Positions 1 to 10,300 of a stretch of 64,000 nt of DNA are shown here, piece by piece. The position numbers and the translations under genes were made by a program. Position 1 is the stretch's first letter, and every line of letters begins with the position of its first letter. The notes beneath the pieces are model-generated. The model ran no database searches and was not told the origin of the DNA. It saw nothing but the letters and a program-made list of their open reading frames with translations. Source of the stretch: Candidatus Trichofilum aggregatum (GTDB lineage: Bacteria > Chloroflexota > Anaerolineae > Promineifilales > Promineifilaceae); contig JADJUV010000029.1 of the NCBI GenBank assembly GCA_016716885.1, positions 29,085 to 93,084 on the forward strand. The letters are read 5' to 3'.

Positions 1-59
1 TCCACCCCGGTTGTCCCGCCCCTACGCACCACGCATCACGCAACACGCATCACGCAGGA

Positions 60-190
60 TAAAGAGGGGGGGAAAAAACGGGACCCCCGGGGGGGGTTTA
101 CCCCCCCCCCCCCGGGCGCCCCCCCCCCCCCCCCCCGACGGGCGGCCCGGGCCCCCCCCCGGGCCCGCCCCCCCCCCCCACGCACCAGCA
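60..190. other. Low-complexity G/C homopolymer block, likely assembly artefact
   Basis: Runs of G and C up to about 18 long follow one another with no protein-like sequence. The open frame running through them reads almost only Pro, Gly and Arg. This is typical of poly-G/poly-C read artefacts at a contig edge. Just before it (about 20-60) lies a short repeat of ACGCATCACGCA type that recurs near 27165-27187. The sequence upstream of about position 200 should not be trusted. Confidence 0.7.
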
Positions 191-205
191 CCACGCCCAC
201 CACCC

Positions 206-742
206 CTCCTCCTCACCACCCTCGCCTACACCCTCTACGCCTTCACCTACACCAGCGTTGACGCCATTGTTTTCTTGCTCCCGGCCTTGCTTCTTTTAAG
301 CATTTTATTAACCTTTGGCTTACAAACGCTGGGAAAATGGGGCTGGGTCTTGCCTCTCACCCTGGTTGCGCTAAACTTCGGGGCGGTTAACCTGCGGAAT
401 GAGGTGGGGCCGCGGCCGCAAGCCATTCAGTTGCTCCAGGCCATGCCCCAGGGAGCCGTGTTGTTAGTCCCAGGCGATGAAACCCTTTTCACCCTATGGG
501 CTTTACAACAGGGGGAAGGACAACGGCCCGACTTGATTTTGGTGGATACCAACCTCTTCGCCTTTGACTGGTATCGCCAACGTCTGGCCCGGCTTTATCC
601 CCAACTCACTGCCTTACAAGAAGATGAGGTGGCCCGTTTTCACCGGGAAAACCAACGCCACCTGCTTGTGTGTGAAGCCACGATTCATCAACCACAAACC
701 ATAACGTGTGACGGACCCGATCTTGAGTCAAACAACCCGTAA
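206..742 (+). CDS. DUF2723 family membrane protein, C-terminal part
   Basis: Only the C-terminus of a larger membrane protein is present. It shows one or two hydrophobic segments (about residues 5-55 of this part) followed by a soluble domain. That domain contains a GDETLFTLWALQQ segment and then RPDLILVDTNLFAFDWY. These match the DUF2723 pattern in which a D-E/N-D-TxxLWxLQ stretch precedes RPDVxVVNxxLLxxxWY. DUF2723 proteins are GT-C-like membrane proteins thought to handle sugars or lipid-linked sugars. The frame stays open back to position 11, but it then crosses the G/C artefact block, so no start can be set. The stop overlaps the next gene by 35 bases, which suggests one operon. The family call is moderately sure. 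Confidence 0.6.
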   Translation, partial: LLLTTLAYTLYAFTYTSVDAIVFLLPALLLLSILLTFGLQTLGKWGWVLPLTLVALNFGAVNLRNEVGPRPQAIQLLQAMPQGAVLLVPGDETLFTLWALQQGEGQRPDLILVDTNLFAFDWYRQRLARLYPQLTALQEDEVARFHRENQRHLLVCEATIHQPQTITCDGPDLESNNP

Positions 743-2699
743 CCGCCTTCCATTCTATATTTTATTAGCTGGCATCATCCTGCTTCTGCTGTGGCTGGGG
801 CTAAAAGTTGTGCGGGTGGTGCAAATTGCCCAATCGCTTCAGGCCCGCCAACTCCAGGCCGAAACGATGATGGCTGGCGGTTTGACCCGCATCAACCCGG
901 ATCAGGCCGAAGATTTGGTGCTGGGTTTACGGGAAGATGTGGTGGCCCTCAAGCGGGAAACGGCCATTTTTATGCCCTTGCGGGGCCTGTTCAGCGGCCT
1001 GGATAAAATTGGCCCCACGCTGGATATCGCTCCCCAACTGATAGAAATGGCCGATGCGGGCACATTGGCGGCGGTGTATCTGGTGCAAGGGCTGAAACCG
1101 GGATTAGCCGTGCTTAATAATCCCGGTACAGGTGGCTCACCCATCGGCCAGATGGTGCAGGTCGTTGATCAGGCGCGGCCGCAACTGATCCAGGCTGCCA
1201 TCGAAATAGACCGGGTCGCGGCCGCGCGCCGCCAAATCAGCGACACCAGCGGCCTGCCCTTCCGCGTGCAAGAACTCCTGCGCCTGCTCGACCAAAACCT
1301 GCCCCTGGCCCAAGATGGCCTGCGCGTCATGCAGGTTTTCCCGGCAATCATGGGGCAGGCAGGGCCACGCACCTACCTCATCGTGGCCCAAAACGAAGAT
1401 GAACTGCGGGCCACTGGTGGTTTCATCAGCGGTGTAGGACTCCTGCAACTGAATGGTGGTCAGATCGTGGGCCTGGAATTCATTGACGCCAATGTCATTG
1501 ATGACTGGGCTAACAAACCTTACGACTTTCCCCCACAACCCATTTATACCTTCATGGGGCTAGAGCTATTTCTCTTTCGTGACGCCAACTTCTGGCCCGA
1601 CTTCCCTACCTCGGCCGAAAACATGATGAACCTGTACACCTATGGACGGGGTGTGCCTCTGGATGGCGTGATCGCCGTAGACCAGCAATTTGTGGCTTTG
1701 GTGGTTGGTGCTCTCGGCCCCATTTCCCTGGATCAATACAATCTGGTGGTTACGGGTGACAATACGGTTGAGAGTATGCGCCAGGCCTGGGAAGGGATTG
1801 AAGGGCAGAGCCGGACCGAATGGGTTTATACGCGCAAGGATTTTATTGGTTTTCTCGCGGCCGCGTTGCGCAATCAACTAGAAAACCAGCCCGGTGAGGT
1901 GAACTGGCCCGATTTTCTCCAGGCAATGTTCGCGGCGGTTCAGGAAAAACATTTACAAATTTACATGCGTGATCCCATCGTCGCCGACATGCTGGACGCC
2001 GTTAATTTTGATGGGCAGGTGGAAAATCCGGCCGGGCAAGATTTTTTGCTCCTGGTAGATACAAACATGGGTTACAACAAAGCTTCCGCTTTGCTGGATA
2101 CCCAACTCGCCTATGAGATTGTCTTGAACCCGGATGGCAGTGGGCTGGCCGAGTTAACTGTGAACCAGACCCATACCGGCAATCAGGCCATTAACCCCGA
2201 ATGTGTTCAAGGTGTGGGTGGTTATGGAACCGGCATCACTTACAATGAGATGATTCATCTCTGTTATTGGAGTTATTTGCGTGTTTATGCGCCCACAGAC
2301 AGCCAACTCCTGGCCGCCTCCGGCCACCCGGCTCCCGCCCGGGCGTTTAGCCACAACCAGGCCTGGAATGGTCAGGCCACGATGAGCACCGATGCCACCG
2401 GGTTAACGCTATTCGAAAATTTTGCCCTTATTCCTTATGGTCAATCAGCCGATATGTTGTTTCAGTATGCATTACCGGCGACGATTACTCAGGTGCAGGC
2501 GGATGGCACCCGGCGCTATAGCTTACAGGTGATGAAACAGGCTGGTTCGCGGCCGCGGCCGCTCACCATCACCCTCACCTTACCACCCGAACATACCTTT
2601 GTGTCCGCCACACCTGCCCCGCAACAAACCAACGGCTCTATCCTTACTTTTACGTTATTACTAAATCGTGACACCAACATCGTGGTTGATTACCGCTAA
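708..2699 (+). CDS. DUF4012 domain-containing membrane-anchored protein
   Basis: The protein has 663 residues and a single membrane segment near the N-terminus (about residues 15-37), so most of it should lie outside the cell. The segment with RTYLIVAQNEDELRATGGFI and the following GLxxLxxGxIxxxxxxD block is typical of DUF4012. This family is common in Chloroflexota, Actinobacteria and other Gram-positive-like lineages and is often encoded next to glycosyltransferases. Its role is unknown, and an envelope or exopolysaccharide function is only inferred from such contexts. The start is a GTG at 708, inside the end of the DUF2723 gene, which suggests translational coupling. Four palindrome copies fall in the gene, two of them overlapping near 2549. 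Confidence 0.75.
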   Translation: MTDPILSQTTRNRLPFYILLAGIILLLLWLGLKVVRVVQIAQSLQARQLQAETMMAGGLTRINPDQAEDLVLGLREDVVALKRETAIFMPLRGLFSGLDKIGPTLDIAPQLIEMADAGTLAAVYLVQGLKPGLAVLNNPGTGGSPIGQMVQVVDQARPQLIQAAIEIDRVAAARRQISDTSGLPFRVQELLRLLDQNLPLAQDGLRVMQVFPAIMGQAGPRTYLIVAQNEDELRATGGFISGVGLLQLNGGQIVGLEFIDANVIDDWANKPYDFPPQPIYTFMGLELFLFRDANFWPDFPTSAENMMNLYTYGRGVPLDGVIAVDQQFVALVVGALGPISLDQYNLVVTGDNTVESMRQAWEGIEGQSRTEWVYTRKDFIGFLAAALRNQLENQPGEVNWPDFLQAMFAAVQEKHLQIYMRDPIVADMLDAVNFDGQVENPAGQDFLLLVDTNMGYNKASALLDTQLAYEIVLNPDGSGLAELTVNQTHTGNQAINPECVQGVGGYGTGITYNEMIHLCYWSYLRVYAPTDSQLLAASGHPAPARAFSHNQAWNGQATMSTDATGLTLFENFALIPYGQSADMLFQYALPATITQVQADGTRRYSLQVMKQAGSRPRPLTITLTLPPEHTFVSATPAPQQTNGSILTFTLLLNRDTNIVVDYR

Positions 2700-2730
2700 C
2701 TGACCTACTGGAGTGTGGCGAAAATTAGCA

Positions 2731-2772
2731 CGACCTCTGAACATCTCTTAATCTCTCAGTCTCCAGAGGTCA
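2731..2772. repeat. Inverted repeat carrying a dispersed TCTCTTAATCTCTCAG-type sequence
   Basis: GACCTCTG at 2732-2739 pairs with CAGAGGTC at 2764-2771, around a loop containing TCTCTTAATCTCTCAGTCTC. The same AGAGATTAAGAG or AGACTGAGAG wording recurs near 30281, 33221 and 47968, so this is a dispersed intergenic repeat. It may also act as a weak terminator after the DUF4012 gene. Confidence 0.5.
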
Positions 2773-2815
2773 GCACAAAAACCGCCCATACCCACTATCT
2801 TCTATGTGATGGCTT

Positions 2816-3817
2816 ATGAATAAACAAAAACTTCTTCCCCAATGGTTATTTCTTCTCCTGCTAGCCAGCTTCGTCATGGTTATCTTGGTAGCCCCAGGCC
2901 ATCAGGTCTATGGCAGTCCCCGTAAGCAGATTAGCATACCCACCCGCACACCCGACTCTGGCCCTGGCGATCCTACAAACACGCCCGACCCCGGCGGTGG
3001 GGGTGGTGGAGGCGGCGGCGGTGGGGGCGGTGGGGGTGGGGGCGGAACCAGTGAAGCCACCCCTGTGGCTACCACCATCGGTACAACACCTACCTCACCT
3101 TCTGCGCCGGTAACTGCTGTACCCACACCCTTAGGCGGTTATCTGCCCACCGCCCAGGCCTGTGATACCACACCTACGGTGCGCTCAACTGGCAATGTTT
3201 TTGTGCGGCGTGGCCCCGGAACCAATTATGAAGCGTTGGGGAGTTTGCAGTATTTGGAAGTGCGACCCATCCGCGGCCGCGCGGCCAACGCCGAATGGTG
3301 GCTTATTGAATTAGGCGATGGCACGCTGGCCTGGGTAGCCAATCTGGCGATACAGGTACAGGGTTATACCGGGCTGGTTCCTGAAGTACCCGCACCCGCT
3401 CTCCCCAATGGCGCTACGCCTACCCCCGGTCCGTTGTGGAACCCCACCCCCAATCCGGTCTGTACGGTTGTGCCGACCGCTACCCCCACGGCTACGCCCA
3501 CAGGAACACTTGCCGCTTCACCCACGGCTTCAGCCACCGCCACGGCTACCTCTACCAACACACCGGCCCCCAGCCCCACCAGTGGCCTGTCTACCCTTGA
3601 AGCCGTAGCCACGAATACAGTTCCCGCGGCCGCGAGCACCATCGTGCCCACCGCTGCGCCACCTACCCCAGCCATCACCGCCCAAACCCTTACCCCCACC
3701 GTCACCACCGGCACGGCCAACGAAGCCGCGGGTTCCAACACCATTTTATTCGCTGGTTTAGGGCTTATTCTGACGGCTGGCATCGTGGCCTTCGCCACCC
3801 GCCGCCGGGTTGTCTAA
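2816..3817 (+). CDS. Secreted, membrane-anchored SH3b-domain protein
   Basis: The protein has 333 residues. It begins with a signal or membrane segment (about residues 10-30). A Pro/Thr region follows and then an unusual run of about 20 glycines (about residues 60-77). The SH3b domain (about residues 122-185) is marked by GNVFVRRGPGTNYEALGSL and a later WWLIELGDGTLAWV. A long Thr/Pro/Ala linker leads to a C-terminal membrane segment (about residues 309-327) ended by Arg-Arg-Arg. Such architecture suggests an extracytoplasmic protein tethered at its C-terminus, perhaps touching cell wall or matrix polymers. The substrate is unknown. No strong ribosome binding site precedes the ATG. Confidence 0.7.
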   Translation: MNKQKLLPQWLFLLLLASFVMVILVAPGHQVYGSPRKQISIPTRTPDSGPGDPTNTPDPGGGGGGGGGGGGGGGGGGTSEATPVATTIGTTPTSPSAPVTAVPTPLGGYLPTAQACDTTPTVRSTGNVFVRRGPGTNYEALGSLQYLEVRPIRGRAANAEWWLIELGDGTLAWVANLAIQVQGYTGLVPEVPAPALPNGATPTPGPLWNPTPNPVCTVVPTATPTATPTGTLAASPTASATATATSTNTPAPSPTSGLSTLEAVATNTVPAAASTIVPTAAPPTPAITAQTLTPTVTTGTANEAAGSNTILFAGLGLILTAGIVAFATRRRVV

Positions 3818-3966
3818 AAATGCACGTCGCTTGGGGCGATTCCCGGGATGGCTAACGGCCGGGATTGAGTTTGTCCCGGAGAGGGCAGCCACAAGGGTTG
3901 CCTCTACAAGGGGTGTCAACATCATCCTGAAATACTGAAGACCCTGTAGCGTTACCACAGGCAAAC

Positions 3967-4012
3967 AAAAAGAGGCCAAGGACAGGTAAATGCCTATCCT
4001 TGGCCTCTTTAT
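3967..4012. terminator. Bidirectional rho-independent terminator
   Basis: AAAGAGGCCAAGGA (3968-3981) pairs with TCCTTGGCCTCTTT (3997-4010), with A-rich and T-rich flanks on the two sides. It sits between the converging SH3b and response-regulator genes and could serve both strands. Confidence 0.8.
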
Positions 4013-4034
4013 TTGCCCAAAACCCTTAATCGGC

Positions 4035-4409
4035 TTACGTTTGCGAAACAAAAACGTCTTGTATATGGGCTAATAAATCTTTATAACCCACAGGTTTAGT
4101 CAAATATTTCGTCGCCCCCAATTCCAGGCCCCGGGCTATCGTTTCATGATCCGCCCTGGCACTCAAAATGAAAATGGGAATATTGGCTGTCTCCGGGTCT
4201 TTACGAATCCGTTCACAAACGGAAAACCCATCCAGGTCTGGCATCATCAAATCCAAAATCACCAGATCAGGTTTATGCGCCTGAACCATCTCCAGAGCCT
4301 CGTACCCACCCCCCGCCTCTAAAACCGTGTATCGGGAACGGGAAAGCATCAAGCGCAATAAATTACGGGTCATCTCTTCATCGTCAACTACTAAAACACT
4401 TAAACTCAC
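4035..4409 (-). CDS. Single-domain response regulator (CheY-like receiver)
   Basis: The protein has 124 residues and consists only of a receiver domain. Acidic residues D10 and D11 lie in LVVDDEE, and the phosphoacceptor is D53 in LVILDLMMPD. A conserved Ser lies near residue 83 in FILSA, and Lys105 is in TKPV. With no output domain it probably works by protein-protein contact or as a phosphorelay intermediate. No histidine kinase is adjacent; the nearest in the window is at 52.4 kb. The gene stands alone, convergent with the SH3b gene across a shared terminator. The fold call is secure, but the pathway is not known. Confidence 0.92.
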   Translation of the reverse strand: MSLSVLVVDDEEMTRNLLRLMLSRSRYTVLEAGGGYEALEMVQAHKPDLVILDLMMPDLDGFSVCERIRKDPETANIPIFILSARADHETIARGLELGATKYLTKPVGYKDLLAHIQDVFVSQT

Positions 4410-5203
4410 GTCTTTTTCCTTTTGCCGTGGCCTTATTGCTTCCCCATTACACGTTTATGCTCACCTGAAGCTCTATTCTATGCTATATAGAGAAAGGAAG
4501 TGAATAAACGGCAACCAGGAGATCGATAATGGCAGTATGGATTTGATACCCCGAATATAACTATCCAGGTTCAATATCTAGAATAAGGCAATAGTTACTG
4601 ATTATCAACTATACCAGAAACAACTTAAAGTTACCGCCTTGTCTCAGGTACTATCGTCCTTGAATTTTGAGAATATGCCTGGTTGCCCGAGTAAATTGAG
4701 AATAGATTAACACATGAGCAACAACGCAGGCTATTCACGTTTTTGTTTCTACTCAGTAATTGTTCACACTGAATTCCCCGCTAATGGGGGCACATGCCCT
4801 CAGTCCCATGAGGCTATGCACCTGAAAAGTGAATGGCGGGCATCTGTGGTCTCATTAACACCTGTAATCTATAACACAGCTTGCTTACACTTTAAGTAAC
4901 GAAAAATCATATATTCCTTTTACACTTGCCGGGTATGATCTTGACGTCACTTGAACCTGATGGAGCTTCCATACATGCACGATTGGGCCAAAAGCGGTAT
5001 CGTTCTACCCCAATTGTGGACTTTGTTGGTTGGTTCAGACTTGACAACCGAACCAGTCTCACCGTTTATACGCGACGCGGCGACAAAGCGAGGGGGCGAC
5101 AGGGCGAAAAAACCTCAGATTATGCCCGTTGCCAGTATAAAACAAACGAAGTTCCAGGGTGACATAGATAGACAACTCACCACACTATTTTACGACTCAT
5201 TTT
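4410..5203. other. 800-bp region without a convincing gene
   Basis: The region is AT-richer than its surroundings. Open frames here (4714-4899 and two overlapping ones at 4926-5211) lack ribosome binding sites and have no recognisable features. It holds no copy of the GCGGCCGC palindrome. The upstream control regions of the response regulator and htpG must lie here, but I see no clear promoter. Confidence 0.5.
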
Positions 5204-5208
5204 GGAGG
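5204..5208 (+). promoter_or_regulatory. Ribosome binding site deciding the htpG start
   Basis: GGAGG eight bases before ATG at 5217 favours that start over the in-frame TTG at 5202. Confidence 0.85.
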
Positions 5209-5216
5209 TAACATTT

Positions 5217-7139
5217 ATGACGACAGAAACACCATCCCCCAAAGATTACACCTTTAAGGCGGAAATCAAACAGCTCCTTGATATTCTCATTCATTCTCTT
5301 TACAAAGAGCGTGACATTTTCCTGCGTGAACTTATCTCCAATGCTTCGGATGCCCTTACCCGGTTGCATTTTGAGAGTCTGACCAACGCCAATATTGTTG
5401 ATGCCGAAGCGGAACTGGCGATCCATATTGAGGTCGTTAAGAGCGAAGATGAGGCTGAACCGAAGAAGATTATCATCAAAGATAGCGGTATTGGTATGAC
5501 ATCTGAGGAGTTGGTGGAGAACCTGGGCACGATTGCTCAATCTGGGGCTAAAGCCTTTTTGAAAACGGTTAAGGAGAGTGATACCTCTCAGGCGGGTGAA
5601 ATTATCGGCCAGTTTGGGGTAGGGTTTTATTCCGTGTTTATGGTGGCGTCAGAGGTGCGGGTTGTGTCGCGCAGTTATCATCCAGACGCGGCCGCGGCCG
5701 CGTGGATTTCTCAAGGGGATGCCACTTTCCATGTGGAACCGGCAGAGAAAAGTGACCGGGGCACCGAAATCCATATCACCTTACGCCAAGATGCCCAAGA
5801 GTACGCCAACGAATGGAAACTCAACCAGATTATCAAAACCCATTCCGATTATGTCAATTTCCCCATCTATGTGGGTGAGAATCAGGCCAACCAACGGGAA
5901 TCCCTGTGGCGGAAAAACAGCTCCGAGGTGACGGCTGACGATTACAAGAAGTTTTATCAACAACTGACCATGGATTTTGAAGCCCCTCTATCCACCATTC
6001 ACGCAACGGCGGATGCGCCGGTGAATGTGCGGATGCTGCTTTTTGTGCCCGGCAAACGGGAGAAAAGCATTCTGGCGGCGCGCAAGGAGCCGGGGGTTAA
6101 GCTGTATACCCGCAATGTGATGATTCAGGAATATTGCACGGACCTGTTACCCAAGTGGCTCGATTTTGTGGATGGGGTGGTAGATTCGGAAGATTTGCCC
6201 CTGAATGTGAGCCGGGAAACGGTACAGAATACCCGGTTGATGAAACAGTTAGCCAAGACGGTGCGCGGCCGCGTTCTGCGCGAACTTAAACGAACCGCTG
6301 AGAAAGAGCCGGAAAAGTACAATCAGTTCTGGAATGAATTTGGCCGCACCCTAAAAGAGGGTTTAGCCACCGACTACGAAGCCAAAGAGGACATTCTGCC
6401 CCTGCTCCGCTTCCATACCAGCCATGCCCCCACGGAGTTAGCTTCTCTGGACAACTATATTGAGCGGATGAGTGAAGGGCAGGAAGCGATTTATTATGTC
6501 TTGGGTGACAGCCTGGACTCCGTCCAGTACAGCCCTCACCTTGACCCGCTCAAGGCCCATCAGTTAGAAGTGCTGTACATGGTAGACCCGCTCGACCCGT
6601 TTATAACCCCGATGCTGAACGAGTATAAGGGTAAAGCGCTGAAAAACGTGGATGATGCGGAGCTAGAATTGCCGGAGACGGATGACGCGGCCGCGGCCGA
6701 AACTGCCAGCGCCGACACCCTGCCCGAACCCTTATTCAACCAGCTTGTTGGTCGGTGTGTCACCACCCTGGGAGATCGCGTCACCGAAGTGCGCCCGTCT
6801 AAAGTCCTCAAAGGCAGCCCCATTCGCCTGGTTTCCCCCGAAAACGAAGCCAATCGGGATATGCAACGGATTCAACGTTTCCTGGACAAAGAGTTTACCG
6901 TCCCCAAGAAAATCCTGGAAGTGAACCGGGCGCACCCCATCATCGTTAATCTGGCTCATTTGATTGACACAACCCCCGCGGCCGCGGTCATTGACCTCAC
7001 AATTGAGCAACTGTTTGATAGCGCTCTGGTGCAAGAAGGTCTGCACCCCAACCCCACCGCCATGTTACCGCGCATCCAGCAACTAATGGAGCTGGCTACC
7101 GGCAACGGGCCGAAGAACGAAGCGCCAGTCAACCAATAA
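5217..7139 (+). CDS. htpG: Molecular chaperone HtpG (Hsp90)
   Basis: This 640-residue protein matches the length of bacterial Hsp90. The N-terminal GHKL ATPase domain shows ELISNASDAL (E38, N42, D45), KDSGIGMT and GQFGVGFYS. The middle domain carries NVSRETVQ near residue 335 in the LPLNVSRE context, and a C-terminal dimerisation region follows. Acting in the cytosol, it remodels client proteins with ATP. The start at 5217 is chosen because GGAGG lies at 5204-5208. Palindrome copies insert or encode Ala runs: five Ala codons at 5688-5702 (residues 158-162), and DAAAAE near residue 490. Both runs lie in surface-type regions. A strong terminator follows. Confidence 0.96.
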   Translation: MTTETPSPKDYTFKAEIKQLLDILIHSLYKERDIFLRELISNASDALTRLHFESLTNANIVDAEAELAIHIEVVKSEDEAEPKKIIIKDSGIGMTSEELVENLGTIAQSGAKAFLKTVKESDTSQAGEIIGQFGVGFYSVFMVASEVRVVSRSYHPDAAAAAWISQGDATFHVEPAEKSDRGTEIHITLRQDAQEYANEWKLNQIIKTHSDYVNFPIYVGENQANQRESLWRKNSSEVTADDYKKFYQQLTMDFEAPLSTIHATADAPVNVRMLLFVPGKREKSILAARKEPGVKLYTRNVMIQEYCTDLLPKWLDFVDGVVDSEDLPLNVSRETVQNTRLMKQLAKTVRGRVLRELKRTAEKEPEKYNQFWNEFGRTLKEGLATDYEAKEDILPLLRFHTSHAPTELASLDNYIERMSEGQEAIYYVLGDSLDSVQYSPHLDPLKAHQLEVLYMVDPLDPFITPMLNEYKGKALKNVDDAELELPETDDAAAAETASADTLPEPLFNQLVGRCVTTLGDRVTEVRPSKVLKGSPIRLVSPENEANRDMQRIQRFLDKEFTVPKKILEVNRAHPIIVNLAHLIDTTPAAAVIDLTIEQLFDSALVQEGLHPNPTAMLPRIQQLMELATGNGPKNEAPVNQ

Positions 7140-7165
7140 ACCCCAGTTTGACCCAATCACACAGA

Positions 7166-7196
7166 AAAGGCGGCCGCGACGCGGCCGCCTTTTTTT
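7166..7196 (+). terminator. htpG terminator built from two GCGGCCGC copies
   Basis: AAAGGCGGCCGC (7166-7177) and GCGGCCGCCTTT (7181-7192) pair perfectly around the loop GAC, and a run of T follows to 7196. Both arms contain the iterated palindrome, so each arm is also self-complementary. Confidence 0.9.
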
Positions 7197-7372
7197 ATGC
7201 CTCGATCACCAATCTTTCCCTTTAATTTAATCGTGATTGTAATCTTAAGTTTCATCTGTTAACGTAACGCTGTCAGTTTGAAGTTGACGATTGTATTATT
7301 GCGCTCTACGATCACCATCCAGCAATCGTCATCAACTTGTAACCCTTGAACTCATGTAGATGGGAGAAAACT

Positions 7373-10300
7373 ATGGCTTATTTTACTCGGCCAGGCCGCC
7401 CCTTGTTCCTGACGCTTCTTTTTTTGAGCGTCGTTTTTTACCTTATCAACCATACCCCCCCCACCCATACCTCAGCTTTGGCCGAAAATGAATCGCTGGG
7501 GCCAACAGACACCGGGGGTCCCGACACCTTCGGTTACACCTTCCGTGACTCGGCTGAACCCGACGGCCCTGTCTACAGTTGGGTAAATATCAGTACCACT
7601 GGAACCAATGCGGGCATTGGTAATGAAACCACCCACGGCCCGCTCTCCTTGGGCTTCAACTTTAATTATTACGGCACCGACTACACCGATGTTTGGCTGG
7701 GCAGTGAGGGCTGGCTGACAGTAGGGACGGACGTGCCTGCGGTTGATAACAGTAATGATTGCCAACTCCCCAGTCAAAATGGCAATGAGAACGTCATTGG
7801 CGGTATTTGGGACAGCTTGAATGCCGCAATTACCGCGCCTAATGGGACTGGTTATTATCAAGCGTTTGCGGCGGGAAGCTGTCCTTACAACGGTTATCCG
7901 GGGGCCTGTTTTGTAGCCCAATGGCAAAACACCTACTACGATCAGATCCCTATTCCCCCCTTCGATGACTTAACCTTTGAAATTATCTTGCTGGATAACA
8001 ATGACATTGTGATACAGATGCAAGATGTAGGGGCCAAAGCTGGCTCCGGCTCCACCACGGGCATCGAAAATAGTAATGCCACCGATGGACTGGTCTATGC
8101 CTGTAATGAGACCAGTTCGCTCAGCAACAACAGCGCCGTCCAGTTTTATTATCCCGAGTTTGCCACCCGCTTTGATTACTCCTACAAACTTGGCCCGGCC
8201 CTGAGCCAACCCAGTGCCAATCTGTCTTACACCATTGTCATCACCAATGCGGGCAATATGGCTTCTACCAACACAGTGATGACGGATACAATTCCGGCAG
8301 GCACAACCTATGTGCCAGGGAGCGTCGCCTGTGTAGGTGGCACACCCACAACCTGCACCTATGACGCTGGCGAAAACGAAATCCGCTGGGTTGGGGGTGT
8401 AGCGGAGGGCGCTCAGGTGACGGTGACATATGCCGTTAGCCCAGTGGGTGGTTCTTGCGGTGATGTGGTAGCCAATACGGCCGTCATTACCGACCCGGAC
8501 GCGGACGCGTCGCCTATCCTTCTCCCCTACACCACCATCCTGGCCGATCAGTTCACCCTCTACGATTTTGAAGGCAATAATGGCGGATTCACCCCCACCA
8601 ACGACTGGCAACATGGCATTCCCAGTTGGCCCGTTGGCCTACATGCCCATAGCGGCAATCGCCTCTGGGCCACCGTCTTGGACGGTTACTACAACAATCT
8701 TGGTGCTTCTAGTGACCTGACCCAATCGATTAACCTCACCGGATTACCCACCAATGCCAAACTGATGTGGTGGCAATATCTCAAAACCAACAACAACCTG
8801 TTTGATGTGGGCCGCGTGCTCCTAAACGGCAATGAGGTGTACAACTCAGCCGGGGCCGATGAACTGGTCTGGACCCAACACATCGAAAGCCTGACACCGT
8901 ATGTGGGCAGTAACCTAAACCTGGAGTTCGACTTCTTCTCCACCCAGTCCATCAACAATGACGGCTGGTATCTGGATGACGTGGGGGTCTACTACTGTGT
9001 GCCTCAACCAGTACCTAACTTCGATTTCTCCACCAAAACGGCGTTGCCGATTGCCGTAACGGGCAAGACGTTAGCGTACACGGTGACGATGGATAATTTC
9101 AGCACCGCGGCCGCGCCCAATACCACCCTGGTTGATCCCATCCCGGCAGGAACCAGCTACGTGCCCGGCAGTGCCACCAATGGGGCCACGTTTAACAGCG
9201 GCCTCAACCGGATTGAATGGACGGGCACCGTTCCAGCCAATGGGCAGGTGGATGTATCGTTTACGGTGACGGTCGCGGCCGCGGCCGGAACCGTCATCAC
9301 CAACACGGCTACCATTGACCAACCCAGCCTCACCCAGCCAGTCCTGGTAGACACCAGCACCACCGTCGTCACCTCACAAGCCAGCGATTACCCCTCTTGT
9401 ACCACCTTTGAAACCGGCACTTTGCCCGCTTACATGTACACGGAAACCACCCAGGCCAACGGCAACACCGGGCGGGCCGCTGTAACCAATCTTTACCCCC
9501 ATGCCAGCGCTTTCGGTTTTGATCTGGACACCAATGATCCATCCGGCACAGGTGCAGGCACAACCCGGCAGGCTGGCATCATCGTCGCCGACCTCACAGG
9601 CGCACCCGATGTAGCCTTAACCTTCTGGGTGCGGGGTCACGCCGATGAAGACAATCCCGAGGATGGTATCTTCATCAGCGACGATGGTGGACAAACCTAT
9701 GCCAAAATCTATGACCCGGCTCCCGATGTCTGGTTCCCGTATGAACTGGTCAACCTGAACCTGACCGATGCGGTAATTGCTGCGGGCATGGATTTCACCA
9801 GCACATTCCTGATCAAGTTCCAGTCTGTAGACAATTTCGCCATTGCCGAACCGCCCTTCACAAGCGACGGCTACTCCTATGATGACATCTGGCTGCAAGC
9901 CATTGTAGCCAACGTCAATGTCACCCCCACCGACCTTAGTACAACCCAGTTAAACAATGTGGTTGTCACCCGCACCGTAACCATAAACAGCACAGGCACG
10001 GATACATTAAACTGGAACTTCAGCGAAGCCACCGGAACCTGTACGGCTCCCAGTAACATTACCTGGCTGAGTGCCTCACCTGCCAGCGGCTCCACAGCCC
10101 CGACTGGCAGTGAGGAAGTGATCATTAGCTTCGATAGCACGGGTTTACCCTTGGGCAACACCTTCACGGGTAATCTGTGCCTGAACAGCAACGATCCCAA
10201 TGAACCCACTATCGAGATACCGGTGACGATGACGGTAACCTCGCCGCCCACCATTTTTGTCACGCCCAACCCGGTTACGGCCACGGTTTTGCTCAGCCAA

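Noticed and set aside
2908..3126. Proline-rich minus-strand open frame
   Set aside because: It is the complement of the Gly tract of the SH3b protein.
4714..5211. Short open frames upstream of htpG
   Set aside because: They have no binding sites, overlap each other and show no protein-like pattern.
7472..8614. Minus-strand open frames opposite the DUF11 protein
   Set aside because: They are antisense shadows, and the plus strand carries recognisable domains throughout.
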